From Rallus limicola (lineage: Eukaryota; Chordata; Aves; Gruiformes; Rallidae), in contig JAKCOZ010000003.1 in NCBI GenBank assembly GCA_022605955.1, forward strand, positions 40,636,761 through 40,700,760: a stretch of DNA of 64,000 nt. The letters run 5' to 3'. The stretch's first letter is position 1. Every line of letters begins with the position of its first letter. The notes beneath the pieces are model-generated. The model saw only the letters and a list, made by a program, of their open reading frames with translations, did not search any database and was not told the DNA's origin. The position numbers and the translations under genes are program-made. Shown one piece after another: positions 13,301 through 28,300 of the stretch.

Positions 13301-16300
13301 ATTAACTTTTTATCCCTTGCTGAAGAAGTATTACTGTCAAGCAGGAGTGTAGTTTCTCTGAAGGTGATCAAGCCCCAGTTTTCCATTGCACCAGACTGAA
13401 AATCAGGAATTGCTACCAGATCTGGAAAAGATTTGAAAGTAGCTTTTGAAAACTGCTAGTTAAAACAAACTCTGTATTTCAAGTCTACCTATTGCATTGT
13501 GTAATCCCTAAAAACCTTGTTGTTTAAATCCTGAAGGTGCTCAGATCTCAGAAGCCCCATAGATCTATAGACATGTTTCTCTAGGACTGCTCTTACACAA
13601 ACAGCTTGAAGCACTACAGAGAGACTGCCTATAGATCTGGCATGCACACAATAAGGAAATGGAGCTGCCTCTCTTGAATGTAATGCCCTAGAAGACTACT
13701 TTTCATTATCTTTCCAGTAAAACTCATACATGAGAGAAGTTAGGCTGCAGATTATGCACTGCTGAACATGGTTCATACACTAAGAATCCTGCACCTTGCT
13801 ACAGTGTGTTAAATTTACACTGAATTATTTCTTTGTTGTTACGTACCAGCAATTAAAAGCTCAGAAAAAAAAATTATAGATTGGGAATCAGATAAGATTT
13901 CTACTCAGTCGAACATGTAATGAATTCTTGAAATATTTTTGGGAACTTTATTAAACAGATATTTTATGCTATCTTTTTTCTTTTTTTTAGCACACTTTTT
14001 CAGACCACAAGTTCTCCTCAATTTCCCCGAATTTATTAGGGCTTATTGCTCTGCTTAAAAATGTTCAAAAGAACTTACCTAATTTTTGAAGAGGGTAGGT
14101 TATTAAAAAGTATTTTTGATAAAATTCTAGAAGCTTCACTGCAGTGTTTAGGGCATACTCAACTTGGTTTAGATGCTGTGGTATGGCATACACGGATACC
14201 TAGTCCAAACAGAAAAGAGGAAACATTTTGAAATGTATAGCTACAAAAGTTTTAGAAGTAAAAGATGAGCTGGCAGAAGTTACTGAAACAGGATATGGGT
14301 TTTGGAGGAAGCACACACAGAAATTACATACATGAGTTATGAAGCTGCCAATAAAGAGTTAAGTTTTTTTCTACAGCTTGTTCATTAGTCAAAATATTGA
14401 CAGACTATCCAGCTGATCAATGTGTATACAAGGCTGACATCTTTAAGGAGAGTGTTCAAGAAGGGTCTACAAAAATGTAAATAAACCCATTTCCTTTCTT
14501 ATTCCCGCATAAATTGGTAAGTGACCCTCCCTGCATATTCCAATTAATCTAGAAGTTTATGCTCTCAGTATGATAAACGGCTTTATCAGAATACAGTTCG
14601 AATACAAACCAGAGTAGCAGCTGTACAGGGAAAAAAAGGGAGGGGGGAAAGTTTGTGGTCTAAGTTTTCAGGTTAGACAAAACAGTCCGTCCTATTCATC
14701 TACAATTAAAAATTTGTCCAACTCAGAAACAAAGCCTATTGCCAGTATCTTTACTTTTGTATACTGGATTAAAGAGAGGACTGTTTCTCCTTCTGTAGTG
14801 TTAGCAGAATTAATCCTTCTGGCTCCTTACAGGCAGGTACTGGTACTTCTGACATTTCATCACAAAAGGGCAGTGCCTGCCAGGAAGTCATGAAAATTGT
14901 TGCACATTTGCAACTCCTGTAAGAAGACTAAGGAGCATCTCCCAATATCCCCATGTTTTTTTCTTTAACTACTTAAATTGCACATGTTGTTTATTGTTTA
15001 TTGACCTTGCAAGCCACTACTTGTGAAGATCAAACAGGACCAACTGTTTGACTTCTGGAACCTTCAGAAACACATAAACTCCACAGTGAAATGATACGTG
15101 TTCATGTGGCTTAATGCAGACTTCAAGTGAATCTAAATTTCCTTTCTGCAGGGCATGGCTTTCTTTAGTTAGGTTAGCTTTGCTGGTATAGAACATATTT
15201 GGAATACAGCTTGAAATATTATGTAAACTTGTCTGGGAACTCTGTTTCTGTACACCATCTGAACAAATGGTTTGCATGACACTGCTCCATCACAGATGAA
15301 ACATTAAAAGTTTAAAGTTTCCAGCTCTGAAAGTTTCTAGGAATTTTACATTTTTAAATTTCCACTGTTAATAAATTCTGATGCTGAGTTTCTTGCTGTA
15401 AAATTCTTCTAAATCTGCTATAAGTCCTGAAGCTTGTCCAGTTTATAGCATATGTTTTTCACCTTCAGCCTATGATGAATATAATAAAGTGAAGAAAATA
15501 AATAAATTTAAAAGAGGCAGAGTTTGCTTATTTTGGGGGATTTTTGTAGTTTCTTTGGTTAGCTTGTTAGCTTGTGAGAGGTGAGGGAGAACTTAAAGTA
15601 GAACAAACATACCAGACTGTCATTAGTTTCCCTACTGATGTTTTTCAAGTCTGCAACAACAAAGGCTACTAGGTAGGTGCTCATCTTCAAACTCACAATA
15701 AACTCATCTTGAACAATTCCATTCGCCACAGGTGTAGTAGCTCTCTGCAGGTAATCAGAAAACACTGTTATTAATGCAGATGAAAGAACACTAAGACATG
15801 CAAGTAATCAATGTTAAATCAAAGAAGTACTTCATTCAACAGTTATAAAGAAAACTGCAGAACATCTTTATCTTTTGATTATGTTTCAGTGGGATATAGG
15901 CTTCTCACAACTCACTCATGGTGTAGTAAGACTTAAGGAGACATGGAACATTTAAGCCTGTATACCCAAACATTATCTGTCCAGCTTGTATTATGCAGTA
16001 TTACCAGGCAACCGCATTATTGTAGAAGCCATCGATCAAATCCAGTTCACACTTTAAGCCCCGGTATAGTCCAAAGTCAACATAAAGATTAGCATTCATT
16101 CAAGAGATCTTTAAGCTAGATCAGATACACAGTTCAGTGTAGCCTAATAAAAATACTTAATTTATTGCATGATCTCATGTAATTTTGCCTTCCTGTAAGC
16201 CTCTTCAAAACTAGGTAACCAGACATACTCATCATTTTAAATCAACAGAACAAGAAAACCCTCCCACACACACTTACACTTCAAAAGAGGCTGCTTATAA

Positions 16301-19300
16301 ATAAATGTAGAAAACCTAAGGTTCCATTTAGTTCAAAGCAAAACCATGCTCGCCTTAAACACATACTGACAAAAGTAACTGTCTGCCTAGACATCTAAAG
16401 TAAGATAACACAGTGTATCTTAAATCACTTTCAGTGCAGAAGTTTTTATTTAATGTTAGCCCTGGGAAGGCATGCTAAAAATACTTTTCTGTATAGTTCT
16501 TCACAAATATAAATTACATGAAGTGAAATTAAAACCACTGTAATGCACAACAGTAAAGATCTGCGGACATTGATGGCAGTTCTAGATAATTTTTATTCCA
16601 GAGAACAAAAATGTTTAAAAACCAGTAAAAATAGCATTGGTTTTAAACAAGATCATTTCAGATCAACCAATGATTTAACATTTAAGTGCAACTGAAACTT
16701 TAACTGTTGGCCTTAAAAAGGAAAATATTTTAAACCTGAAGATACAAATTAATAAAGTAACATACTCTGACCACTGCATATGAACAGAATGACTTCAGTG
16801 AATTCATAAATTTTTGCCTTCGTGACAGCTTCATCTTCATAAAGAGGTGACATCTTATTTAAGAAAATCTACTGTTTGCAGATAAAGTGGTTTAAAAAGA
16901 AGTTATCCTCAGTTACAAACTAACACACCACAATATTAAATACCAAAAGCCCAAACCACACATTTTATTTCTAGCCTTAATGTGTATCAGCCACTATGTA
17001 TTGACATATTAATGATACACATGCTGTGTGAGAGGGCTTGCTTTTAACATTGCTTGCTTACACAGAAAGTTATGAAGTTCACATTTAATATTCTCATGGA
17101 CCAATTTGCCTCTTCATCCAGCACATCTTGTTACCAAGACCTGAAGTTCTTACAGAAGCATTTACAACTGTTTTCTTCCTAGTGCATTTGTTCATGTCTT
17201 TCGTTTCAGAAGTGAGCCGATCCTAGTAATAATCTCATGAACACAATATACTTGTATGTGACATGATCATCTTACTCCTCATGTTTTTTTCTTTACATGT
17301 ACAAGAATCAATTCACTAGTCTGTACTGATTGCACTGTGAGAACACACTACGTAATTTAGACTAAATCTAAAATGTAAGAATTTAGCCTGTGCTAGTGCG
17401 CATCTGAGATCAGAGGGGAAAAAGATCAATCATAAAAACACATCCTTTAAAAGAAGCTTTACATATAAAGAAAGGGTACCATTACAGGAAAACTCACTCA
17501 TGCAAGCAATGCTGTTGAGGTAGTATAGTATTTCACAGAAATACTCTTCTGTATTTCACAGAAATACAGAAACTCTTGTGTCTAATTTCCTTATTTGTAT
17601 AGTCACAAAAATAAGGATTTTATTGTCATTTACAAACACACATTCCAAAACCCAAAGGAAGCACTTCTGAATCCATTAACAGACTGCATGCTTGGATCTC
17701 ATACAACAACAAAAGGAATTCCAGAGCGTCACATTATCAGGGTATAAAGTTGGGCAACAAAATAAAATTAAATAATGCTCTTTGCAGTATAAACACATCT
17801 TAGAGACACTGTCCATTAGCAAAGCTAGATAGTGCTAATGGACAGTGCTCTGTTTGTTCTTATACCTTCTTGATAAATCCTAATTAAACCTAACTTGTTC
17901 TTTTGACAACCTAACTTGCATTTGATCCCCAGCACTAAACATAAAATTTCATTGGCTTTAATGCAGTGGGGGCTTCGGGAAATAAAACTGAGCTCGCTTG
18001 ACTCAAGCCTAAGGGTGGCAGCCCAATGCTGGGGATGAAATTTACGCACTATTACTTCCTTCCTGAAGTACCTGCACACCAATGCACACAGCATGGCCAA
18101 TAAACAGAAGGAACTGGGAGATCTATGTGTGGTCACAGGGCCATCATCTCACTGCAATTACTGAGATATGCTGGGATAGCTCACATGACTGGAATGCTGT
18201 CATGGGTGGCTATGTCCTTTTCAGGAAAGATAGGTCAAGAAGAAAAGGAGTTGTTCTTTATGTGAGAATGCAACTGGAAAGTATTGAGCTCTCCCTGGAG
18301 GCAGATGAGGAGCAAGTGGAGAGCTTGTGGCTAAAGATTAAGTGGCAGGCTAATATGGGAGATACTGTTGTGGGTGTCTATTACAGGACACCTGATCAAC
18401 TGAAAGTAGTCTCACAGTCACAGGCCTTCGTTCTCATGGGATACTTCAACCATGCTGATATCTGCTGGGAAGGCCACACAGCCAAGCACATACAGTCCAG
18501 GAGGTTCCTCCAGTGATAACCTTTTGACTCAGGTGGTAGAAAAGCCAACAAGAAGAGGTGTACTACTGGACCTAGTGCTGACAAAGAGAGGGAATGGTGG
18601 AGAGCATTAACCTTGGAGCAGCCTTTATTGTAGTAATTTTGAGAAGAGGTCAGGATCATGAGTACCAGGTATTAAACAAGAGTTGGAACTGCAACCATGG
18701 ACTTCAGGAAGGCTAATTTTGACCTCTTTAAGAAACTGCTCAGAAAAATCCCATGGGCCAGGGCTCTGGAAGGCAAGAGGCTCATGAGAGCTGGTTGATA
18801 TTCAAGGACCACTTCTTCAAAGTTCATGATTGGTATACCCCTTAGAGCAAGAAATCAGGCAAGAGAAGGAGACCTGCTTGGTTGAGCAGGGAGCTTATCA
18901 CAAAACCTCAAATGGAAAAAGGAAGTCTACATTTCATGGAAGAACACACTGCACACTTAGAAAGATTACAGGAATGCTATCAGAGTATGCAGGGATCAAA
19001 CGAGAAAGCCAATGCCTCCTCTGAGCTACACCTGGCATGGGATGTAAAGGTTAATAAAGAAGGGTTTCCTCAAGTGCATTGGTGGCAAAAGGAAAAGTAG
19101 GAAAAATGTGGGCCCACTGTTGAATGAGGCAGGAGTCATGATGATGAGAATGCACTGGATGTACTGAATGCCTTTTTTGCTTCAGACCTCACTCCTCGGG
19201 TCAGCCTTCAAGAGCCTCAGACTTTGGAGGCAACAGAGAAATTCTGGAGGAAGGCAGACATTCCCCTGGCTGAAGAAGATCTAGCTGGAGACCAATTAAA

Positions 19301-22300
19301 TGAATTGGGTATCTGCAAGTCCAGATGGGATGCACCCATGAGTGTTGAGGAAGCTGGCAGAAGTCATTGCTAAGCTACTCTTCATCAACTTTGAAAGGTC
19401 CTGTAGAACAGGTGAGGGCCCTGAACACTGGAGAAAAGTCAGTGTCACTCCAACCCTCTCAAAGGGCATGAAAGATGACGCAGGAAACTACTGATCACCT
19501 CCATCCCTGGAAATGTGTTAGGGAAGATATTCTGGGGGTCACCTCAACAGATGTGGAGGAAAAAGAAGGTTATCAGAAATACTCAGCATGGATTCACCAA
19601 GGAGAAGTCATGTCTGACTAACCCAAAAGCCTGCTGTGAGGGCATGACTGGATAGGTAGATGAAAGGAGAGTAGTGGACATTGTCTACCTTGACTTCAGC
19701 AAGGCTTCTGATACTGTCTCCCACAGAATGCTCATAGGTAAGCTCAGGAAATGCGGATTAGAAGAATGGACAGTGGAGTGGATTGAAAATTTCCTGAAAG
19801 ATCAAGCCCAGAGGGTTGTGACCCGTGGCACAGAGTCTAATTGGAAGTCTGTAACAAGAGGTGTTCCTCAGGAGTCAGTCCCAGGTCCAGCCCTATTCTA
19901 TATATTAATCAACAACTTGGATGAAGGGACAGAGTTTGCTGATGATACAAAACTGGGAGGAGTGGCTGACACACTGCAAGGCTGTGCTGCCATCCAGTGA
20001 GGTCTGGACAGGCTGGAGAGCTGGGCAGAGAGTAATCCTATGAAATTCAACAAGGTCAAGCGTAGGGTCCTGCACCTCAGGAGGAAAAACCCCATGCACC
20101 AATACAGGTTTAGGGGCTCACCTGCTGGAAAGCAGCTCTGGGGGAAAAGACCTGGGAGTCCTGGAAGTCAACAGGTCAACCACAAGCCAGCAATCTCTTC
20201 TTGTGTAGCTAGTTCCACCAAAACATGAGGAGGAACTTCTTTAATGTGAAGGTGGCAGACCACTGGAACAGGCTGCCCAGAGTGTTTATGGAGTCTCCAT
20301 CTCTGGAGATATTCAAAACTTGCCTGGATGCTGTCGTCTGCAGCTTGCTCTAGGGGATTCTGCTCTGGCAAAGGGATTGGACTAGATGATCTCTGGAAGT
20401 CCCTTCCAACCCCTATCATTCTGTGATTCTGTTCCACATCTGGAAGCTTTCTCAAATCTTTATCAATTATACAGAAGATGTAACAGCCAAGTTTTAAAAC
20501 AGAGATAGAAATAATAGAAGAAAATGAAGATTAAAATTTTAATATGCTTTTAAACACATTCTCACTATCACAAGTTCAGTGTAAAGAGAAAAAAAGAAGA
20601 CAAACAGGAAGTCCTGTGAAAAGTGTCTGAGACCAAGAACAAATGTAGCAAGACACAGAAGGTGGGTTAAAAAGCAGAGAACCAGATGATGGAAAAGCCT
20701 GACAATATGGGAAAGAAGGAGGAAACTCAGCTGAAAAAAACACAGGACCTTCTATCAACAGCATTTATAGTTAGCTGAGCAGAAGACATGGAGTATGCAA
20801 GGCAGAAGGGGAAGAAGCAGATCTGAAGGCAATTCAAATGGTACGACAAACAGTAGCAGGAATCAAAACACCAGAAAGAGATGCAAGAGAGGCATCAAGT
20901 AATTTAAAAGGGAATTCATGATGCAGGAGTTGCACAAGTCATTGAAAGAACAATTCTGTGTAAAGAAAGATGAGTAAGAAAAAGATAAGGTTTCTATGCA
21001 ATATGGGTACAATCAAACAGCGTACATCTAATGTGACCTCTAGGGAAAATGTTTAAGAAAATGTGCAACACCAACCCATTTCTCACTGTACACAGACTAG
21101 GAACAAGGTCACATCTCTGAAATATTCGTATTTCAGAATGGCTTCCTATCTCCTTGAAAAATGAGCAATGCAATGAATGCTACTCTACAGCAAGAAAGGC
21201 TAGAAACTTAAATGTAAATGGGCCCTGAAGTATGGGGAAAGAGATGCATTAATGACCTTGCAGTAAAGGCTGCTTATCAGTACGTTTTCTCCATATGGAT
21301 GATATCTCATTGTACACCCACATCAAGTACACAACTTTAGTATTCACAGAAGGACCCTTTCAGTGTCTCACCACCCTCATGGTGAAGAACTTCCTAATGT
21401 GTAACTTAAACCTGCCCTGCTCTAGTTTAAAACCATTGCCCCTTGTCCTATCACTACATGCTCTTACATAACAGCCCTTCCCCAGCTTTCCTTAGGTCCC
21501 CTTCAGGTACTGGAATGCTGCTATAATGTCTCCCCCATGTCTTCTCTTCTCCATGCTGAGCAAGTCCAACTTTCTCATTCTGTCTTCACTGGAGAGGTGG
21601 TCCAGCCCTCTGATTGCATTGGTGAAGAAAACTCAGAAGAGAATCTTAAATGCTGTTGAGACTGATGTAGCCAACAACAGACTTGCAAAAATAATGATTC
21701 ATTTAAATTCAACAGGAATCCCTCCCATAGCTATTAAAATATCCCTAGAATAACATCCTGCACTGTGCTGTACACTTAACAGTTGTTTTCTCTCTGAAGT
21801 TACGTAGTTTTTGATGAAAGGGAAGTTCTTTTGTTATAAAGTAGAACAGTTTATAGCTTATGCACCCAAGTCAATCTGCTGGACATTAATGCAACAAAAA
21901 CACAGTACAAAGCACTTAAACAGATTGCCTAGGTAGCAGCTCTACTAAATTTCCTCTACAAAAGAAGGTACCTTTGGCATATTTGAGAGAGTGGAAAGCT
22001 TCTCATCTCTTTTGATCTTGATTAAAAATGTAGCTTTAAATGCTGGTTCATCAAAGCATGGAAAAGCTGACCTTGCTGCCAGAGGTTCAAACTGAGTTGC
22101 TGCAAACCACCTAATGGGAAGAGAAGAGCAAATTAAGAATGATGAAACTGGTAAATGTTAATTTACTTATGCTAGAACAGTCATATTCCCCCCAAATGTT
22201 GTAACCTCTGGTTATAGAAGTTTTCTGAATGGTAGATGACAGGGTTGGTCCAGTCAGAATAAATATTAACATAAGTTTGGGTTTTTTAAAAAAATCAACA

Positions 22301-25300
22301 AAAGGTATTTATATTTGGACTAATCTGTATATCTGTTTTTGCTTTCTTAACAAACAATACACCTGGAATAACACAATTAACAGAAGAAGCACAAAAATAT
22401 AACCCAGCCAGCTTTTTTAATAAGAGGGAACACAAAAAGGAAGTTGAAAAATTAAATTAGTAAGCATGCCCATTAAATGAAGTTTTGGAACCTCAGCAAC
22501 AGAAGGAACTACGAGGAAGTTTTCTGATCTAATCGTCACGCTGCCTCCTGCAGACGCTCCCACAGTTCATCCAGCTGTACACCTGCTCCCCTTGCTGCCT
22601 AGTGCATAGGTTCTCTGTAAATTCATGCAGAGTCTTGTCTCTAATCCAACAGCTAGTAATACCACAAGAGAGCTTCCCAGATGTCTGTATTACCTCTACA
22701 CTATTTGCATTCTAACCAGCCACAGAAATGACAACTTTTTCTAAAGAGCACCTCTGCTTAGATTGTCCTTGCACGGGACAATTTGAAGAGCTCAACAATG
22801 AGTTTACAGATCTGAGCCTTGTATTTACTGGAGCTGAACAGCAGAGAAACAGAGTTCACATTGCTTTTTCTTTTTTAAACCTATGCCAAGCTAGTGTTCG
22901 GAGTTTTTCTTTTCTTTTGCCCCATGACTCCAACACCTTCAGACTCACAAGTTTTCTGAGGAGGCACAGTGGTGGCAATTCCTAAAATTAATCTCTATGC
23001 TGCTTTTGAATTCTTACACTTCTCTTTCTCATGATTGTCAAGCATGAAGTCGGTGCAGTAAGTTTCTTTTTTTCCTTCACCCCGAGATTTTACAGAAGAG
23101 ACAAATGATAAAGAATCATTCTGCATAAAAATTTAAATAAGACCCAACATTTTTGTGTGTCTGGCAGCAGTGAGTTATTTTGCCATTTGATAATTTTAAA
23201 AAATAGTAAGGTTTTTGTGGCAATATAATAAATCCTCAAAAAGAAAATAAAACTAAACTAGGTGAAAAAACATTTTGTTGTAAAAGTAGCATGTATCTGG
23301 TGCATTATACAGAAAATGCAATAATGACAGAGGTTGTAAAATTAGCCTGCATTTGTAAAATCACTGACACTAAGCATCAAGAGACAAAATACCTGGAAAT
23401 AAAAAAGAGGCAGGCAAGGCAATGGGAATGATATCACCAAAGAGTTACCTGAAAATAATTTACTGAAAAGCATGTAAGTGAAAGTATGTGCTAGATCCTG
23501 CTCCTGAAAAGCACGTAGCATTGGGTGAACTGGAACAAAAACCTGAGAATTATAAAGTCGCAGAATCATACAATGGTTTGAGTTGCTAAGGACCTCAAAG
23601 ATCACCTAGTTCCAAACTCCCTACCCTGAGCAGGGACACCTTCCATGAGAACAGGTTTAGGCAAAACCTCATCCAACCTGGCCTTGAACACTTCGACAGA
23701 GGGGCCAGCTACAGCTTCTTCAGTAAAGAATTTTTTTCCTAATGTCTAATCTAAATCTACTCACTTTTAATTCAAACCCATTACTCCTTGTCCTATTACT
23801 ATATTCCTTAATAAACAGTCCCTCTCCAGTTTTCCTGTAGGTCCCCTTTGGATACTGGAAGGCTGTAATATAAAGTCTCCCCAGACCCTTCTCTTCTCCA
23901 GGCTGAATAAGCTCAACTCTCTCAGACTGTCTCTCAAGAGGAGAGTTGCTCCAACCCTCTGATCATCTTCATGCCCTTCTCCAGAGTTGTTACAACATCT
24001 TTCTTCTACTGGGAATTGCAGAATTGGATGCAGTACACCAGATGGGGGTCTTCCCAGAGCAGAGTAGTGGGAGCGACTCACCTCCCTTGACCTGCTGTTC
24101 ACATGTGTTTTGATGCAGCCCAGGATATGGTTGACTTTCTGGATGGCAAGTGCACATTGCTGGCTCAGTTTAAGCTTTACATCAATCAAAACCCCCACGT
24201 CCTTCTCCTTAGGGCTACTTTGCACTTATTCTCTGTCCAGCCTGTAGTTGTGCTTGGGACTGTAGCAGAAGATCATGTTCAAGAGCACCTAAGTAATCTG
24301 AAGGTGCACAAGTCCATGGGACCTGATGAGGTACATCTGTGTGTCCTGAAGGAACTGACAGATCAAATGGCAAAATAACTCTCCATCATATTTGAGAGGT
24401 CCTGGCAGTCAGGTGAAGTCCACACTGACTGGAAAAAGGGAAATATAACCCCCATTTTTAAAAAGGGGAAGAAGGAAAACCTGGGTAACTGCAGGCTGGT
24501 CAGTCTCATCTCTGTGTCTGGCAAGATCATGGAGCTGATCTTCCTGGAGACTATGCTTGGGCACGTAGAAAGTAAAGAGGTGGTTTGGCAGAGCCAGCAT
24601 AGCTTCACTAAGGGCAAATTGTGCCTGACAAATCTGGTGGCTTTCTATGATGGAGTAAGAGAAGTTAATCATCTTCCTGGACTTGTGCAACACCTTTGAC
24701 ACTGTCCAGCACAACATCCTTGTCTCTAAATCAGAGAGACATGGTTCCGACAGACGTACCACTCAATGAACAAGGAACTGGCTGGATGGTTGCACTCAAA
24801 AGCCAAGGTCAGTGGCTCAGTGTTCACACAGAAGATCTGCTACATGATCTTGCCAGGCACAGAGGTGAGACTGACTGGCCTTTAGTTCCATCGGTCTTCC
24901 TTATATCACTTTTTCCAAAGTGGAGTATGTTTCCCCTTTTCCACTTAAGTGGGAACTCCACCAGACTGACATGACTTCTTAACTATGGTGGAGAACTGCT
25001 TAGCCTCTAGAGCCACCACTTCCTGTAGGACCTGCAGATGTAACTCATCAGGTCCCATGGACTTGTGCACCCTCAGGTTCTTTAGATGTTCTTGAACTTG
25101 ATCTTCTCCTACACTAGGCAGGTCTTCAGTCTCTCAGTCCCTGCCTTTGCCTTCTGTGTCCTTGTCAGTGTGACTAGAACCCCTAAAACAAAAAATTTGT
25201 GGAGTACCTCGGTGTTCTCCAAATCCTGGGTAAACAGGTGTCTTATTTAATTCTTTTATCACTCATGTTGTTTTTGTTGTTCTTGATGGCACTGGCTAGT

Positions 25301-28300
25301 CTTAATTCTACCATGGCTTTAGCTTACCTATCTTATCACTAGCTGCTCAGACTTCTCTGTATTTCTCCCAGGCTACCAGCCCTTGCTTTCACCCTCTGTA
25401 AGCTTACTTTTTGCATTTGAGTTTGCCCAGGAGCACCTTGTTCATCAATGCAGGCTCCCCAGCATTATTATCCGACTTACTCTTTGCTGGGATGCCTTGC
25501 TCCTTAACTTAGAGGAGGTGATCACCTGAATGTTAGGAGGTGAACCCCTGAATGTTAGCCAGCTGTCTTGGGATCCTCTTCCCTCTGGAGCTTTGTCCCA
25601 TGGTACTCTATGAAGGTCCCTGAAGAGGACAAAGTCTGCTCTCCTGAAGTTCAGGGTAGTGAGCTTGCGTGAGCCCTCCTTGCTACCCTGAGGAACTTGA
25701 AACCCACCATTTCATGATTACTGCAGGAAAGATGGTCCTTGAGATTCACATGCTTTACCATTCCCTCCTTGCTGGTAAGCATAAGGTCCAGCACAGCACC
25801 TCTCCCTGTCCTCTTCTTATCACTTGGAAGAGGAAATGGTCATCAACACACTCCAGGAACTTGCTGGATTGCTTGTGACCTGCTGTGTGCTCCCTCTAAC
25901 AGATGGCAGGGTGGTTGAAGTCCCCAGTGAGGACGAGGGCTTGTGAACATAAGCTTGTTCCTATCTCTCAATAAAGGGCCTCATCCGCTTGGTCTCCTTG
26001 GTTAGGTGGGCTGTAGCAGATCCCTGCTATAACATCCCCTCTTTCTGCACTTCCTTTAATCCTGACCCATAAGCTTTTCAGTCAGCTCGGCATCCATGCC
26101 CAGATGGAGCTCCACCCAAGTCAGCTGGTCACTGACACAGACGGCAACACCCCTGCCTCGTCTTCCCTGCCTGTCCTACATAAAGGGCCTTTATCCTTCC
26201 ATCCCAACAGCCTAGTGATAGGAACCATGCCATGGCTCCATGATGCCAATAAGATCACAGCCCTGCAGGCGTCTGCATGTGTCTAACTACTCTTGTTAGT
26301 TTCCCTTGCTACATGCATTTACATAGAGGGATTTCAGTTGGGCCCCTGATGAAGGTGACTGACTGGCTGAAGAGGCTGGAATTCCTTTGAGGTACTTAAC
26401 AATTGTTTCCCTGTTGGATCCTATTACCTCAGGAGCCCCTGGCTCATCTCTGGTAGACTTCAAGTGTGTTGTGATATGTCCAATGGGGCGTATCTGAGTA
26501 ACAGGTTGAGGCCCCTCACTGGCATCTTGTCTCTCCAACCTTGGTATGTTACCCCTCAGCTTGTAACAGGCAAGCCTAATATTATCCCCTTCCTGCTTCA
26601 AGCCCCGTTTAAAACTTACTGACAAGCAGTCTTTTCCCTCTGTGAACACTCTGTCTTTCTAGTACACTAAATGCAAAGAGAAAACTAAGCTTCAGAACAG
26701 AAAAAATTAAAAAATCAGTTACATAATTTTTGCCTTCTACACTTTCTGCATTCTTACTCCCACTTATTTAATGGTAATGCATGCCATTAATGTTTGTGAA
26801 GCTACTTAGCTTCATTTCATTTCATCATGTGGTTCCATGATGGATCTACAACCTCTGTGATTCCCTATTATCCAATGCCTTCCACAACAGAGAGACAACT
26901 TGTCACATTTTAGTTATAATGATAGAATCCAGAAGTATTATCATCAGGTTCACAAGTGGCAATATATTCTTTCTAATGATCATGCACTGGAACTTTTTAG
27001 TATATGCTTAGGAACAGCCCCTTCATGAGAGGCTTATGAACAGCACTTTACCTGGGGGATCTGAACAGTAACCTATTCTTGTACCTCAGTAAAACACACC
27101 CACACCTTCATCAGAGATACAGGTAAACTGAAACAGATCACTTATCCTTTAAGTCTAATTTATTTCTTAGAATTCTTGATCTCTTAAGGAAAGTCCATTA
27201 AACTACCTTATATGAGGACCAACAGGAACACATGGGAGTAAAGAGGAGACAGTTCCTGCCTTAGCTCAGTTGCTGATGAGTTCAAGAACCCACTCAGTAT
27301 TCCACAGTTCCATTGAATGCACCAGATTTTTCATGTTTGAAAACAACTGTTGTAGCTAATGTATTTTCTTGTACACTTTAGCACTATGTCATAGAATCAT
27401 GAAGATCTAAATAAAGGGAGTGATTAAACTGTGATTAAACTTTAGAAAAATAAACAAGTTTTGTTTTAATGTACTTGTTGTTAATACTTAGAGAGACTGG
27501 CTTTTTGTTTAGATAATATAGTAGAAGTACAACTCTCTTATGTCATGCAACTTCCTAGCAGTCTATGAAATCATCTTTACACTGAATATGTTGTTGTGTC
27601 TATTTTTTTTAAAGATGAGCTATCACTGAGGGACTTAATAATTCAAATATCAGCAGTTATCATTAGAAGAAAAAACTATGTCTAAGTTCAAAACACTTCT
27701 GTTTTATTCTTCCAGGAGTCTTACTGAAAAGGTTTTCAATGGCTCAATGAAGGGTATTTAAGTAACTGAAAGGAAATAAAATCTCCACATGATCCTCTTC
27801 CCAGAATACAATTTTTACATTGACATGTTGTAAAAGGTTGGGTTGATGGTCCTAATTGTAGGTTCTGCCTTTCCCTTTCAGGAAACAAAATCTACTTATT
27901 AATATTTTGTAATTTTCCATACAAATTCTCTGGTGTTGCAAAGATTTGTAACTCTGACAACATTTTATTGTTTTTTTTCTTTACCTTGCATTTAACTTCT
28001 TTTTTTTTTTTTTTAGCAGGAGATTTTAGCATTTCTTAGCACAAGCTCGTAAGTCTTTCACATCCTTATTTAGCAACTGTTTTGTTGGCATATCAAAACT
28101 ACTTTCCTGTCAGCTTACCCTGGACTGACCCATACTGCTCTTTCCATCTTTATTTATTGCACCACTCTGTTTTTAGAAAACCTGTATGGATATGTATGTG
28201 TCGGATAATTATGTGCCAACAAAGGTATAAACACTCATGTACATAATCACTGCAAGGCACATTTTAAATGGGTGGTGGTGAATGGCAATTTCATTAATAT

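Noticed and set aside
15017..15277. 86-codon minus frame in LNPEP intron 4 as an extra exon
   Set aside because: Exons 4 and 5 join in phase with nothing missing, and the sequence resembles no M1 segment.
18082..18516. 144-codon frame as a cellular gene
   Set aside because: It is the CR1 endonuclease domain, continuous with a CR1 that ends at about 20425.
26296..26649. 117-codon minus frame as a gene
   Set aside because: It lies in CR1 antisense-oriented sequence that continues from 24829; best explained as part of that repeat.
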